The notes under the pieces were generated by a model. The model was given only the letters and a program-made list of their open reading frames with translations, made no database searches and was not told the DNA's origin. The position numbers and the translations under genes are program-made. This document shows, piece after piece, positions 28,403 through 37,398 of a stretch of DNA of 64,000 bases. Each line of letters starts with the position of its first letter. The first letter of the stretch is position 1. Source of the stretch: Nisaea sediminum (GTDB lineage: Bacteria > Pseudomonadota > Alphaproteobacteria > Thalassobaculales > Thalassobaculaceae); the NCBI RefSeq assembly GCF_014904705.1, contig NZ_JACZCQ010000004.1, forward strand, positions 247,290 to 311,289, read 5' to 3'.

Positions 28403-28929
28403 TCCGCGTGGGATTCGACCGTCTCGTGGACGATCCGGTCACGGCCCGCGAAGGCCATATGCACAAGAAAATCGGTCAGGGAGATCGCCAGAATGACGGC
28501 ACCGACCACCATGATGCTCTGCGGCATCCAGAGCAGGGTCATATCCTGCCCCTGGCTCACGTCCTTGAACTTCCAGGACCAGTAAACGAACTTCCCCGCA
28601 TACCAGACGAAGTACCAGGCGAGCGCGCTGCCGACGATCAGGCACCAGACCTCCAGCAGGCGGCGCACCAGCGGTGGCACTACGTTGAACAGCATCCCGA
28701 CCCGGATATGGGCGCCGCGCTGCAGCGCGTGCGCGAAGGCCAGGAAAGAAGCGGCGGCCATGCAATAGCCGACATATTCTGCGGCCCCGGGGAACACCTC
28801 GCCGGTCCAGCGGGCCAGCATCTGCAGTACGATCAGGCCCAGGATGGCGATCAGGAAGAGGGCTGCAACCGCGCCCGAAAAGAGATACAGCCGGTCGAGG
28901 CCGACCCTGATTTTTCCCAGAATGACCAT
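28399..28929 (-). CDS. dctQ: TRAP transporter small permease
   Basis: The start MVILGKIRVGLDRLY at 28929 has GAGGAG immediately upstream; this gives 176 residues. Four helices are visible, with FLIAILGLIVLQMLARWTGE and VGYCMAAASFLAFAHALQRG, the latter containing the RGAHIRV segment typical of DctQ. It binds the large permease and is encoded with a 4-base overlap (ATGA), indicating coupled translation. Confidence 0.88.
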   Translation of the reverse strand: MVILGKIRVGLDRLYLFSGAVAALFLIAILGLIVLQMLARWTGEVFPGAAEYVGYCMAAASFLAFAHALQRGAHIRVGMLFNVVPPLVRRLLEVWCLIVGSALAWYFVWYAGKFVYWSWKFKDVSQGQDMTLLWMPQSIMVVGAVILAISLTDFLVHMAFAGRDRIVHETVESHAE

Positions 28930-29000
28930 GAGGACTCCTCGGGAGAAGGACGCGTTTCCGCTCCCGCAACGCACGGGCGGAGCGTCGGAAAAAAGAAAGA

Positions 29001-29028
29001 CCGGGGGCGGACCTGCGTCCGCCCCCGG
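29001..29028 (-). terminator. Intrinsic terminator/attenuator between dctP and dctQ
   Basis: CCGGGGGCGGAC and GTCCGCCCCCGG form a perfect 12-pair stem around CTGC. On the minus strand it is followed by TCTTTCTTTTTTCC, a strong T-rich tail. It lies between the binding-protein stop and the dctQ start, so only a fraction of transcripts should continue into the permease genes, keeping the binding protein in excess. Confidence 0.8.
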
Positions 29029-29043
29029 CCGTTCGGTCAGGAA

Positions 29044-30021
29044 TTATTTCATCGCCTTGTAGGCATCGATGATGGCCTTGCCCTCGGCACCGGCGGAGTC
29101 CAGCCATTCCTTGGTCATGGTCTCACCGATCTGGCGCAGCTCTTCCTTCAGCGTGTCGCCGGCCGGACCGACCTTCATGCCGTTGGACTTCAGGCCGTTC
29201 AGCGTGAACTGGGTGTATTCCACCGCGCGCCAGGTGCCGGCGTATTCGGCCAGTTCGGCGCAGCCCGTCAGGACGTTCTTCTTGGCATCGTCCAGGCCTT
29301 TCCAGACATCGCCGTTCACCATCACGTAGTTGCGCGGCAGCCAGGCGTCGACCTCGTAGAAGTGGGTCAGGCTTTCCCAGACCTTGCGGTCGTAACCGGT
29401 CGCGCCCGAGGAGATCATGGACTCGGCGACGCCGGTGGCGAAGGCCTGGCTGATCTCGGCGGCCTCGATCTGCACCGGCAGCATGCCGGTCAGCTCGGCG
29501 ATCCGGGCGGTCGCGGCATTATAGGCGCGGAACTTGATGCCCTTCATGTCGGCGACCGAGTTCACTTCCTTCTTGAAATAGAAGCCCTGCGGCGGCCACG
29601 GAACGGCATAGAGCAGCACCAGGTTCTGGTCTTCGAGGATCTTGGTCAGGGTCGGCTTCGCGGCCTTCCAGAGCTTCGCCGCATCGTCGAAGGAGGTGGC
29701 GAGGAACGGGATCGAGTCGAAACCGAACACCGCGTTCTCGTTCTGGTGCGCGGACATCAGGCGTTCGCCGATCGGCGCCTGGCCGGTCTGCACCGCGCGC
29801 TTGATGTCATTGCCCTTGAAGAGCGAGCCGGACGGATGGGTCACGATCTCGATCGCGCCACCGGTCCCGGTGGTCACGCACTTGGCGAATTCGGCTCCGG
29901 TCACGGAATGGAAGTTGGAGCCGGAATAGGCCATCGGCATATCCCACTTTTCCGCCTTCGCGGCGGCCACGCCGGTGACCGCGAAAGCGGCGGCGGCGAT
30001 GACAGTCATCAGTTTGTTCAT
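29044..30021 (-). CDS. dctP: TRAP transporter substrate-binding protein
   Basis: The 325-residue protein has a signal peptide (MNKLMTVIAAAAFAVTGVAA, cleavage near AKAEK). The DctP-type core has the conserved Arg in DMKGIKFRAYNAATARIAEL, the residue that usually pairs with the ligand carboxylate. It begins KWDMPMAYSGSNFHS. A carboxylate substrate is therefore likely. The neighbouring DadA-like oxidase, enolase and Asp/Glu racemase suggest an amino-acid-derived acid. An intercistronic terminator follows it. Confidence 0.88.
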   Translation of the reverse strand: MNKLMTVIAAAAFAVTGVAAAKAEKWDMPMAYSGSNFHSVTGAEFAKCVTTGTGGAIEIVTHPSGSLFKGNDIKRAVQTGQAPIGERLMSAHQNENAVFGFDSIPFLATSFDDAAKLWKAAKPTLTKILEDQNLVLLYAVPWPPQGFYFKKEVNSVADMKGIKFRAYNAATARIAELTGMLPVQIEAAEISQAFATGVAESMISSGATGYDRKVWESLTHFYEVDAWLPRNYVMVNGDVWKGLDDAKKNVLTGCAELAEYAGTWRAVEYTQFTLNGLKSNGMKVGPAGDTLKEELRQIGETMTKEWLDSAGAEGKAIIDAYKAMK

Positions 30022-30069
30022 GGTCAGTCTCCCTGTTATGCGACCCTGTTAGGCCACTCTTACCTCCCC

Positions 30070-31323
30070 TCAGGCGCCGAAGCGTGAGGGAGAGTAACGC
30101 GTCAGATCCATGTTCGGCGTTTTGCCGCCGATCAGTTGGGCGAGAATCCGCCCTGTTTTCGGCCCCCCCGTGAGACCGACATGCTGGTGCCCGAAGCCGA
30201 GGAAGGCTCCCGGCACACCCGGCGCCTCGCCGATGACGGGGATCGAATCCGTCGTCGCCGGCCGATGGCCCATCCAGGTGGTTTCCTCCTTGAAGGTCAG
30301 ACCCGGAACCGCCTTCCTGACCGCCTTCCGCAGCAGGGCGAAGGGCGCTTCGGAGGGCGGAGCCTCGAGGCCGCCGAATTCCACCACACCCGCGGCGCGG
30401 AGACGACCCTCCATCGGCGTCAGAAGGAATTTTCCCGTCGTGATCATGACCGGCGTCTTCGGCATGACCGACGGTTCCCAGAATTCGAGATGGTAGCCGC
30501 GCTCGCTCTCCAGCGGAACCTCGAGACCGAGCTGCTTGCAGAGCTTGCCCGACCAGGCGCCGAGCGCCACCACCACGGCATCGCCGCTTATCGTCTCGCC
30601 GCCGGCGCGCACGCCCGTCGCCCGGCCGTTCTCGCGCACGATGTCGTTCACCTCGGCTTCGACGATCCGGCCGCCCTCGGCGACCACATGCGCCGCGAGT
30701 GCCTTTACATAGGCGCCGGGATCGGTGATCCGGCCGTGGTTCGGAATGCGCACACCGTATCGGAAATCGCCGCTCAGGGCCGGCTCCTGCGCCCGGAGCG
30801 CCGCTTCATCCAGCTCCTCGCAGACAAAGCCGCGATCGCGCCGGATCGACCAGCCGAAGGCGTCGCCGTCGTAGGCCGCCTTGTCGCTGTAGGCGAAGAC
30901 ATATTCCTGCGGCACGATCCAGCGCTCGGCCCCGGTACCCGCCGCCAGCGCCTGGTGGTCGGCGACGCTGTCCCCGACGATGTCATAGAGCGCGTCGGAG
31001 ATCCGCTTCGCGTCCTCGGCGTTGGCATGAGCGAGATACTTGAAAAGGAAGGGCATCAGCTTCGGCAGATAGGACCAGCGCAGGAAAAGCGGCTGGTCCG
31101 GATTGAAGAGCATCTTCGGGACCTTCTTCAGAAGGCCCGGCGCGGTCACTGGCACGATCGAGGCGGAAGCAAGCAGACCCGCATTGCCGTAGCTCGTCCC
31201 GCCAGCGGGGCCCACCTTGTCGACGAGCGTCACGTCATGCCCGTCGCGCTGCAGCCAGATGGCCGTGGAGACGCCGACGATCCCGGCCCCCACGATTATG
31301 ACATGCTTCTTCTGTACGCTCAT
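30070..31323 (-). CDS. DadA-family FAD-dependent D-amino acid dehydrogenase
   Basis: A 417-residue DAO-family flavoprotein. FAD binding is shown by [18 protein letters not shown] at about 7-24 and by the segment [18 protein letters not shown]. The substrate domain includes [16 protein letters not shown], and the C-terminus has [23 protein letters not shown]. These match D-amino acid and D-hydroxyproline dehydrogenases. It would oxidise a D-amino acid to an imino or keto acid, passing electrons to the respiratory chain. The gene starts 4 bases inside the end of the enolase gene, so the two proteins are made together and probably act in one pathway. Confidence 0.82.
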   Translation of the reverse strand: MSVQKKHVIIVGAGIVGVSTAIWLQRDGHDVTLVDKVGPAGGTSYGNAGLLASASIVPVTAPGLLKKVPKMLFNPDQPLFLRWSYLPKLMPFLFKYLAHANAEDAKRISDALYDIVGDSVADHQALAAGTGAERWIVPQEYVFAYSDKAAYDGDAFGWSIRRDRGFVCEELDEAALRAQEPALSGDFRYGVRIPNHGRITDPGAYVKALAAHVVAEGGRIVEAEVNDIVRENGRATGVRAGGETISGDAVVVALGAWSGKLCKQLGLEVPLESERGYHLEFWEPSVMPKTPVMITTGKFLLTPMEGRLRAAGVVEFGGLEAPPSEAPFALLRKAVRKAVPGLTFKEETTWMGHRPATTDSIPVIGEAPGVPGAFLGFGHQHVGLTGGPKTGRILAQLIGGKTPNMDLTRYSPSRFGA

Positions 31324-32462
31324 TTCCCCTGCCCCCGGCCGATCGACCGGACCGCATAGTGCGCCAGCTTTTCGGGATCGGGAAGGATGCCGAGACCGGG
31401 TCCGTCCGGAACCGTCACGACGCCGCCACCGCTGGGGAAGGTCTCGGCGAGGATATCCTCCTTCAGGTAGTATTGCGCCTGGTAGAACTCGCAGCCGAGC
31501 CGGATCTCCGGCGTCGCCGCGATCATGTGCGCACCGGCGAGATGGGCGAGACCGCTCTCGAACATGTCGCCGCCATAGGCCGAGAGACCGGCGGCGGCGG
31601 CCATGCGGGCGACCGTCTGCCCACGGCGCAGTCCACCGGACTTCATGATCTTGACGGAAACCCCGTCGCAGATCCCCTCCTCGATGGCCCGCTTCATGTC
31701 CTCCGGACCGAAAACGCTCTCGTCCGCAAGCAGAGGCACGTCGATGGAGGACCGGATATCGGCCATCAGGTCGAAATGATGATAGGCGACCGGCTGCTCG
31801 ATGAAGGTCGGCTCGAAGGCTGCGATGTCCTGCACCCTGGCGATGGCGCCCTCGACCGGCAGCCCCTGATTGAAATCCACGCGGACGTCGAGCTCCGGCC
31901 AGCGGGCACGGATCTGCTCCAGCCGCATGATGTCGAACGCATGGGTCTTGAAGCCGGTCTTCAGCTTGATGATTCCGACGCCGTCATCGGCCAGCCGCTC
32001 GAGCAGGGCCAGATCCGCGTCGAAATCCGGATCGGCGATGGAAACGGAAAGCGGAATCGTGTCCCGCGCCTTGCCGCCGAGCAATGCCCAGACCGGCACG
32101 CCGGCGATCCGTCCCTGCAGATCGAGCAACGCGCTTTCAAGCGCCGCCTTGGCCTCGGTGCAATGGGCGACCGACTTGGCGGCGACTTCCATGATCGCGG
32201 CAAGATCGCCGACCCGCTTGCCGACGACATGCGGCCGGATGTAGCGGTCGAGTGCGGCATAGCTCGCCTCGGGAGATCCGGTAAAGACCGACCAGGGCGA
32301 AGCCTCGCCGTAACCGACCGCGCCGCTCTCCGAGGTCAGGCGGAGAACGACGATCTCGATCGTATTCTCGACGGAGCCGATACCGTGGTCGCGGCGCGAA
32401 ACCACCGGCAGCGCGAGCTGCCAGAGGTCGAGGGAGACGATCTTCTCCGTCGGGTCGAACAT
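31320..32462 (-). CDS. Mandelate racemase/muconate lactonizing enzyme family protein
   Basis: The 380-residue protein has an N-terminal capping domain and a TIM barrel with the full set of enolase-superfamily residues: the catalytic Lys of GIIKLKTG, metal ligands Asp in VRVDFNQG, Glu in FIEQPVAYH and Asp in LLADESVFG, and the second Lys in [10 protein letters not shown]. This is the MLE subgroup pattern (K-x-K opposite K), used for racemisation, epimerisation or cycloisomerisation. The substrate is not recognisable. Neighbours suggest an amino acid or a cyclic imino acid. It is the first gene of the operon that runs through DadA and the TRAP genes. Confidence 0.83.
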   Translation of the reverse strand: MFDPTEKIVSLDLWQLALPVVSRRDHGIGSVENTIEIVVLRLTSESGAVGYGEASPWSVFTGSPEASYAALDRYIRPHVVGKRVGDLAAIMEVAAKSVAHCTEAKAALESALLDLQGRIAGVPVWALLGGKARDTIPLSVSIADPDFDADLALLERLADDGVGIIKLKTGFKTHAFDIMRLEQIRARWPELDVRVDFNQGLPVEGAIARVQDIAAFEPTFIEQPVAYHHFDLMADIRSSIDVPLLADESVFGPEDMKRAIEEGICDGVSVKIMKSGGLRRGQTVARMAAAAGLSAYGGDMFESGLAHLAGAHMIAATPEIRLGCEFYQAQYYLKEDILAETFPSGGGVVTVPDGPGLGILPDPEKLAHYAVRSIGRGQGK

Positions 32463-32662
32463 GGCTCAGGCTGTCCTCTCTGGAATGGATTCAGCACGGC
32501 GGCGTTCGGCATCGCAACCGAGCCCGCACATGCGGTCGATAGCGCGGTCCGCGGGAATCCGGTCCGAGGTTTTCGCGCCGGTCATGCGGTTGCCGATCGG
32601 CCAGCTCATATTTCTCTACTTCTCGCGCGGATTGCGCTAGGCATGCCGAATGGAACACAATA

Positions 32663-32672
32663 TTGTATACAA
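32663..32672. promoter_or_regulatory. Candidate GntR operator
   Basis: TTGTATACAA is a perfect 10-base palindrome embedded in AATATTGTATACAAGG. It lies 66 bases upstream of the GntR gene and 200 bases upstream of the divergent enolase gene. FCD-type GntR proteins commonly bind TTGTATACAA-like sites, so this is a good candidate for autoregulation and control of the catabolic genes. Confidence 0.6.
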
Positions 32673-32737
32673 GGCTGCATGTTGAGAACTCACGACATGC
32701 GTGTCAAGCGGCTTCAGAAACAGGTCGGCAGCGGAAA

Positions 32738-33436
32738 ATGAGCGAGGGACGGGTCGAGGAAACCTATGCGCGCCTGAAGGAGCGTGCGGTGAATTTCCAG
32801 TTCCGGCCCGGCGAACGGCTGAACGAGATCGGCCTCTCAAAGGAACTGTCGGTCAGCCGAACCCCGCTGCGCGAGGCGCTCAACCGGCTGGTGACGGAGC
32901 AGCTGATCGATTTCCGGCCGGGACAGGGCTTCTTCTGTCGCAATCTCGACCCGCGCTCGATCTACGAACTCTACGAGCTGCGCGAGATACTCGAGCTCAC
33001 GGCGGTGCGAAAAGCCTGCACGGAGGCGAGCGACGACGCGCTGAAGGCGCTGAGCGACGAGCTGTATGCGACCGGCCTTGCCTATATCGGGAAGACCGTG
33101 CGCGAGGTGACGGAGCGGGACGAGGCCTTCCACATCGCCATCGCGGAGCTTTCCGGCAACCAGGAACTGGCGCGGCATCTCCGCCAGATCAACGAACGCA
33201 TCCGCTTCATCCGCTGGCTCGATATGTCGAACCGGGTGAAAAACACGAAAGGCGAGCACAAGGCCGTCATGGACGCCCTGCTCGCACGCAACGCGGATCT
33301 CGCGGCCGAGGTCATGGGCAACCATATCCGGCGCCGCATGGACCAGATCGTGGCCTCCGTGAAGGAAGGCTTCTCCAGCATCTACATGGCCGGCCCGGAG
33401 GAGCTCTTCGAGCGGCAGTGCGACCCACAGGAGTGA
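32738..33436 (+). CDS. GntR-family regulator (FCD type)
   Basis: The 232-residue protein starts at MSEGRVEETYARLKER (32738), because the longer upstream frame crosses the putative operator. The winged helix is at about residues 8-75 (RPGERLNEIGLSKELSVSRT, then PLREALNRLV). The FCD effector domain follows, with its metal-type residues in RDEAFHIAIAELSGN and in the late GEHKAVMDALLARN and GNHIRRRM segments. It is divergent from the enolase-DadA-TRAP operon and 5 bases upstream of the racemase gene. It most likely represses these genes until the substrate is present. Confidence 0.87.
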   Translation: MSEGRVEETYARLKERAVNFQFRPGERLNEIGLSKELSVSRTPLREALNRLVTEQLIDFRPGQGFFCRNLDPRSIYELYELREILELTAVRKACTEASDDALKALSDELYATGLAYIGKTVREVTERDEAFHIAIAELSGNQELARHLRQINERIRFIRWLDMSNRVKNTKGEHKAVMDALLARNADLAAEVMGNHIRRRMDQIVASVKEGFSSIYMAGPEELFERQCDPQE

Positions 33437-33441
33437 CGGCA

Positions 33442-34152
33442 ATGAAAGCAAAGGGCGGCAAGGCGATCTACGGCGCCTCGGTCGGGATCCTCATGCTGGA
33501 AGCGCGCTTCCCGCGTATTCCGGGCGACATGGGCAATGCCCTGACCTGGCCCTTCCCTGTACATTACCGCGTCGTCCGCGATGCCTCACCGGACCGTGTC
33601 GTGCGCCGCGGCGCCGAGGGACTGCTGGAAAATTTCATCGAGGCGGCGAAGGGCCTGGTCGCCGACGGGGTCGACGGGATCACCACCAACTGCGGCTTTC
33701 TCTCGCTCTTCCAGGAAGAGCTGGCGAGCGCGGTCGGCGTGCCGGTCGCGACCTCATCGCTGATGCAGGTCGACATGGTCAACCGCCTGCTCCCGGCCGG
33801 AAAGCGCGCCGGCATCCTCACCGTCAACGCCTCCAGCCTGACGGCGGAGCATCTGCGGAAGGCACGGGTGCCCGAAGGCACGCCGGTCGGCACCACCGAG
33901 GGCGGGCGCGAATTCACCCGCGTCCTGCTGGACAACGAGCTGGAACTCGATGTCGAGGCCGCCCGGCTGGACAATGTCGAGGCCGCGCTGGCGTTGCAGG
34001 GCAAGCACCCGGACCTCGGCGCGATCGTGCTGGAATGCACCAACATGCTGCCCTATGCCGCCGATATCCGCGAGGCGACCGGCCTGCCGGTCTATTCCAT
34101 GCTGAGCTTCGTCACCTGGTTCCAGTCCGGGCTCGTACCGCGCCGCTTCTAG
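33442..34152 (+). CDS. Aspartate/glutamate/hydantoin racemase family protein
   Basis: The 236-residue protein starts at the ATG at 33442, preceded by CAGGAG. It has the two cysteines of cofactor-independent racemases: TTNCGFLSLFQ at about 83 and VLECTNMLPYA at about 198. The core segment VDGITTNCGFLSL replaces the GC[NT]T of glutamate racemase, and the length matches the Asp/Glu/hydantoin branch. It would invert an amino-acid alpha-carbon by a two-base mechanism. It follows the GntR gene by only 5 bases. Together with a D-amino acid dehydrogenase this fits an L-to-D conversion ahead of oxidation. Confidence 0.77.
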   Translation: MKAKGGKAIYGASVGILMLEARFPRIPGDMGNALTWPFPVHYRVVRDASPDRVVRRGAEGLLENFIEAAKGLVADGVDGITTNCGFLSLFQEELASAVGVPVATSSLMQVDMVNRLLPAGKRAGILTVNASSLTAEHLRKARVPEGTPVGTTEGGREFTRVLLDNELELDVEAARLDNVEAALALQGKHPDLGAIVLECTNMLPYAADIREATGLPVYSMLSFVTWFQSGLVPRRF

Positions 34153-34154
34153 AT

Positions 34155-34251
34155 TTCGAACAGGTCGATGTTCGAACGAAAACAGACGCTTATCTTCGTT
34201 TCGCCATCAATCATTCCCGGAACCTTCACACGCCGGTGACACGAACGTTCG
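34155..34251. promoter_or_regulatory. TTCGAA-type palindromes ahead of the Ugp-like operon
   Basis: The 150-base gap before the sugar-transporter operon has a TTCGAA at 34155, GTTCGAAC at 34170-34177 and CGAACGTTCG at 34242-34251. The last is immediately followed by AATGC. Repeats of a shared GTTCGAA core within 100 bases upstream of an operon look like binding sites of a LacI- or DeoR-type regulator. No such regulator gene is in the window. Confidence 0.4.
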
Positions 34252-34302
34252 AATGCTCCTGATATCCGTGCCGCTTCCTTCGCCGGGGAGCGCCGGGGAC
34301 CA

Positions 34303-35202
34303 GTGGATACGCCGTCAGCAACGAAAACCTTCCGCAAGATACGGTTGCAGCCATACCTGCTTCTGCTGCCGGCTTTCCTGTGCCTCACGACCTTCACCTA
34401 CTGGCCGATGCTGCAGGTCTTCCTCGCCTCGCTGACCAACAAGAAGCGGGTCGGCGACGATGGAAGCTTTGTTGGCGCGGAGAATTACCTGACGATCTTC
34501 ACCGAGGCGGATTTCCTCGGCGCCCTCTGGAACAATGCGTTCTACGCCGCCGGTACGGTCATTCCGAGCGTATTGCTCGGTTTTCTCTTCGCGCTGGCGC
34601 TGCGCGAGACGACGAATCTCTCCGCGATCCTGCGTTCCGCGCTGTTCTTCCCGACCCTGGTTCCGCTGGTCGGGGCCGCGGCGATCTTCATCTTCGTCTT
34701 CATGCCGGATATCGGCCTGCTCGACTATTACCTCGCCAAGCTCGGCCTCTCCGCCACCAACTGGCTCGGCAACCCGGATCTCGCGCTCGTCTCGCTGATG
34801 GCTCTGACCACCTGGAAGAATGCGGGCTACTACATGCTGTTCTTCCTCGCCGGTCTGCAGGGCGTGCCGCAGGATGCCGAGGAAGCGGCGAAGATCGAAG
34901 GCGCGAACTGGCTGCAGCGGCTCTATTTCGTGATCGTTCCCATGCTCGGGCCGACCTTCGCCTTCGTCGTGGTCATCGCTCTGATCAGCGCCGTCAGTCA
35001 GGTCGACCATGTCATCGTTATGACCGAAGGCGGGCCCAACAACGCCACCAACCTGCTGCTCTATTACATCTACCAGCAGGCACATGAATTCTACGATCTC
35101 GGCAAGGCGACCGCGGCAACAGTGGTCACGCTGGCGGCTCTGCTCACCCTTTCCTTCCTCTCGCTCAGGACCATGGAGCGGAAGGTGCATTATGAGACCT
35201 GA
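34303..35202 (+). CDS. Carbohydrate ABC permease, UgpA-like
   Basis: The 299-residue MalF/UgpA-type permease starts with GTG at 34303; CCGGGGA lies 6 bases before. Six helices are visible, and the EAA loop DAEEAAKIEGANWLQRLYFVIVPML is complete. It forms the heterodimeric channel with the next permease, whose start overlaps its end by 11 bases. The system resembles the glycerol-3-phosphate importer of the CUT1 class. Confidence 0.87.
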   Translation: MDTPSATKTFRKIRLQPYLLLLPAFLCLTTFTYWPMLQVFLASLTNKKRVGDDGSFVGAENYLTIFTEADFLGALWNNAFYAAGTVIPSVLLGFLFALALRETTNLSAILRSALFFPTLVPLVGAAAIFIFVFMPDIGLLDYYLAKLGLSATNWLGNPDLALVSLMALTTWKNAGYYMLFFLAGLQGVPQDAEEAAKIEGANWLQRLYFVIVPMLGPTFAFVVVIALISAVSQVDHVIVMTEGGPNNATNLLLYYIYQQAHEFYDLGKATAATVVTLAALLTLSFLSLRTMERKVHYET

Positions 35203-36034
35203 GCTCAAGCAATGGGCAGCGCCCGGAGCGTTGCTCGCCGCCACCATGTGTGCCGTGGTCTTCCTCTGGTCGACGCCGTTCCTCTGGATGCTGGTGGCGA
35301 GTTTCCGGCCCGACAGTTTCGGCGGCCTCGGCATGGCCTCACTCTTCCCGGATTTCGTACCGACCCTGAAGAGCTATCGCTACGCCATCGAGGACGGCGA
35401 CTGGCCGCTCTGGTTCCTGAACTCCGCGATCCTGGTGACCGGTACCCTGGCCGTGCAGCTCGTCACCATCAGCCTCGCCGGCTACGCCTTCGCGCGCATC
35501 TCATTCCCAGGCAAGGAAGCGCTGTTCTACCTCTTCCTGCTGCAGCTCATGCTGGCGCCGCCTGTGCTGATCGTCCCGAACCTGACCACGCTCGTGCATC
35601 TCGGGCTTTACGACACGCTGATCGGCGTCATGGCGCCCTACTGGGGCTCGGCCTTCGGTACTTTCCTGATGCGGCAGACCTTCCGCACGATCCCGAAAGA
35701 TTTCGAGGAAGCGGCGATCATCGACGGCGCCACCTGGTGGCAGGTGCTGCGCCACGTGCTTCTGCCGCTGTCGCTCCCGGGACTCACCGCCTTTTCCATC
35801 GTTTCGGTGGTCTATCACTGGAACGAGTTTCTCTGGCCCCTGATGGTCATCAACGATCCGGACAAGATGGTTCTGACCGTGGGCCTCGTCAGCTTCGCGC
35901 AGGGCGCGGAGGGAGCGTCGGACTGGGGGCTGATCGCCGCCGGCACGCTCTTCATCATGGCGCCGCTCTTCATCGCCTTCACGGCGTTCCAGCGGCAATT
36001 CGTCAACAGTTTCATGTCCTCGGGCGTGAAATAA
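35192..36034 (+). CDS. Carbohydrate ABC permease, UgpE/MalG-like
   Basis: The 280-residue protein starts at MRPELKQWAAPG (35192), inside the end of the preceding gene. It has six helices and the EAA loop DFEEAAIIDGATWWQVLRHVLLPLSLPG. LWSTPFLWMLVASFRP at the N-terminus is typical of MalG-type permeases. It is followed 11 bases later by the binding-protein gene. Confidence 0.88.
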   Translation: MRPELKQWAAPGALLAATMCAVVFLWSTPFLWMLVASFRPDSFGGLGMASLFPDFVPTLKSYRYAIEDGDWPLWFLNSAILVTGTLAVQLVTISLAGYAFARISFPGKEALFYLFLLQLMLAPPVLIVPNLTTLVHLGLYDTLIGVMAPYWGSAFGTFLMRQTFRTIPKDFEEAAIIDGATWWQVLRHVLLPLSLPGLTAFSIVSVVYHWNEFLWPLMVINDPDKMVLTVGLVSFAQGAEGASDWGLIAAGTLFIMAPLFIAFTAFQRQFVNSFMSSGVK

Positions 36035-36045
36035 GGAGCTTAACG

Positions 36046-37335
36046 ATGTTCTTCAGGTCTGCGGTTGGCGCGCTTTGCGCCGGTCTGATCGCCTCATCCG
36101 CCGTTGCGGCCGAGCGTATCGAGTTCATGTTCCCGGCCCCGGTCCAGGGCAAGCTGTCCCGCGAAATGCAGAAGCTGGTGAAGGAGTTCAACGCCTCCCA
36201 GAGCGACGTCGAGGTGGTCGGCGTCTTTACCGGCAGCTACGACGAAACCAAGGTGAAGTCGCAGGCCGCCGCTGAAGCCGGCAAGCCGCCGGCAGTGGTG
36301 CTGATGAGCGCCAATTTCGCCACCGAGCTGGCGATGAACGACCTTATCGTCCCGATGGAACAGCTCGCCGGAGATACCGATCTCGGCGCCATGATGGAGG
36401 AATTCTGGCCGGCCGTGCGCCCGAACGCGCATTTCGCGGGCAAGGTCTATTCGATCCCGTTCCAGAACTCGACGCCGATCCTTTACTACAACAAGGAACA
36501 CTTCAAGGAAGCCGGCATCGAGATGGCACCGGAAACCTGGGCCGAATGGGTGGACGCGGCGAAGAAGCTGGCCAAGCCGGACGGCGAGCGCTGGGGCATC
36601 ATGATGCCGTCCAACTACGATTATAACGGCTGGCTGGTACAGGCCCTGACCATGGCCAATGGTGGCCAGTTCTACAATCCGGTCTATCCGGGCGAGATCT
36701 ATTACGACCACGCCTCGACCCAGGGCGCGCTCAAGTTCTGGCGCGACTTCGCGCACCAGCACAAGGTGATGCCGACCGGCGTGACCGACTCCAAGCAGGT
36801 CTCCACCGCCTTCTTCTCCGGCAAGGCCTCGATGATCGTGCTTTCCACCGGCGCGCTCTCCTTCGTGCGCGAGAACGCGAAGTTCGACTATGACGTCGCC
36901 TTCATGCCGCGCAACATCCGCAACTCGGTTCCGATCGGCGGCGCCTCGCTGGTCTCCTTCAAAGGCACGAGCGACGCGCAGAAGAAGGCCGCCTGGTCCT
37001 TCATCTCCTGGCTGACCTCGGCCGAGAAAATCGGCCACTGGTCCCGCTTCACCGGTTACTTCGCCCCGCGCCAGACCGCCTACGACCTGCCGGAGATGAA
37101 GAAATTCGTCGCCGAGAACCCGGACGCGCTGCGCGCCGTCGAGCAGCTCGCCTATGCCGGTCCGTGGATCGCGACCTACAACACCGTCGCCGTCCGCAAG
37201 GCCGTCGAGGACGAGATGCAGGCCCTGCTCTCCGACCCGGAGCTGACCTACCGCACCGCCGCCGCCCGGGCGCAGGAGAATGCCGACAAGGTGCTCGCCC
37301 CGTACGCGGAACAGACTGCGCTGTCGCTGCAGTAA
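36046..37335 (+). CDS. Periplasmic binding protein, UgpB-like
   Basis: The 429-residue protein starts at 36046 with AAGGAG upstream. It has a signal peptide (MFFRSAVGALCAGLIASSAV, cleavage near AVAAE). The core resembles UgpB: SIPFQNSTPILYYNKEHFKEAGI, the later GGASLVSF and a GYFAPRQTAYDL block. UgpB binds glycerol-3-phosphate or glycerophosphodiesters; the similarity supports an organic phosphate or a polyol, but other CUT1 substrates are possible. A terminator follows. The ATPase gene lies on the other strand at 38487-39539. Confidence 0.8.
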   Translation: MFFRSAVGALCAGLIASSAVAAERIEFMFPAPVQGKLSREMQKLVKEFNASQSDVEVVGVFTGSYDETKVKSQAAAEAGKPPAVVLMSANFATELAMNDLIVPMEQLAGDTDLGAMMEEFWPAVRPNAHFAGKVYSIPFQNSTPILYYNKEHFKEAGIEMAPETWAEWVDAAKKLAKPDGERWGIMMPSNYDYNGWLVQALTMANGGQFYNPVYPGEIYYDHASTQGALKFWRDFAHQHKVMPTGVTDSKQVSTAFFSGKASMIVLSTGALSFVRENAKFDYDVAFMPRNIRNSVPIGGASLVSFKGTSDAQKKAAWSFISWLTSAEKIGHWSRFTGYFAPRQTAYDLPEMKKFVAENPDALRAVEQLAYAGPWIATYNTVAVRKAVEDEMQALLSDPELTYRTAAARAQENADKVLAPYAEQTALSLQ

Positions 37336-37358
37336 GCGGCATTTCTTACCAATGGAAA

Positions 37359-37382
37359 GGCCCCGCCGGCAACGGCGGGGCC
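37359..37382 (+). terminator. Terminator after the UgpB-like gene
   Basis: GGCCCCGCCG and CGGCGGGGCC form a perfect 10-pair stem around GCAA, followed by TATTTCC on the plus strand and preceded by CCAATGGAAA. It lies 24 bases after the binding-protein stop and 17 bases before the end of the RidA gene on the other strand, so it may end transcription in both directions. Confidence 0.75.
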
Positions 37383-37398
37383 TATTTCCGTATCGGCT

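Noticed and set aside
26873..28585. Plus-strand open frame of 570 codons
   Set aside because: It is antisense to dctM and made of Asp/His/Arg runs, typical of a shadow frame.
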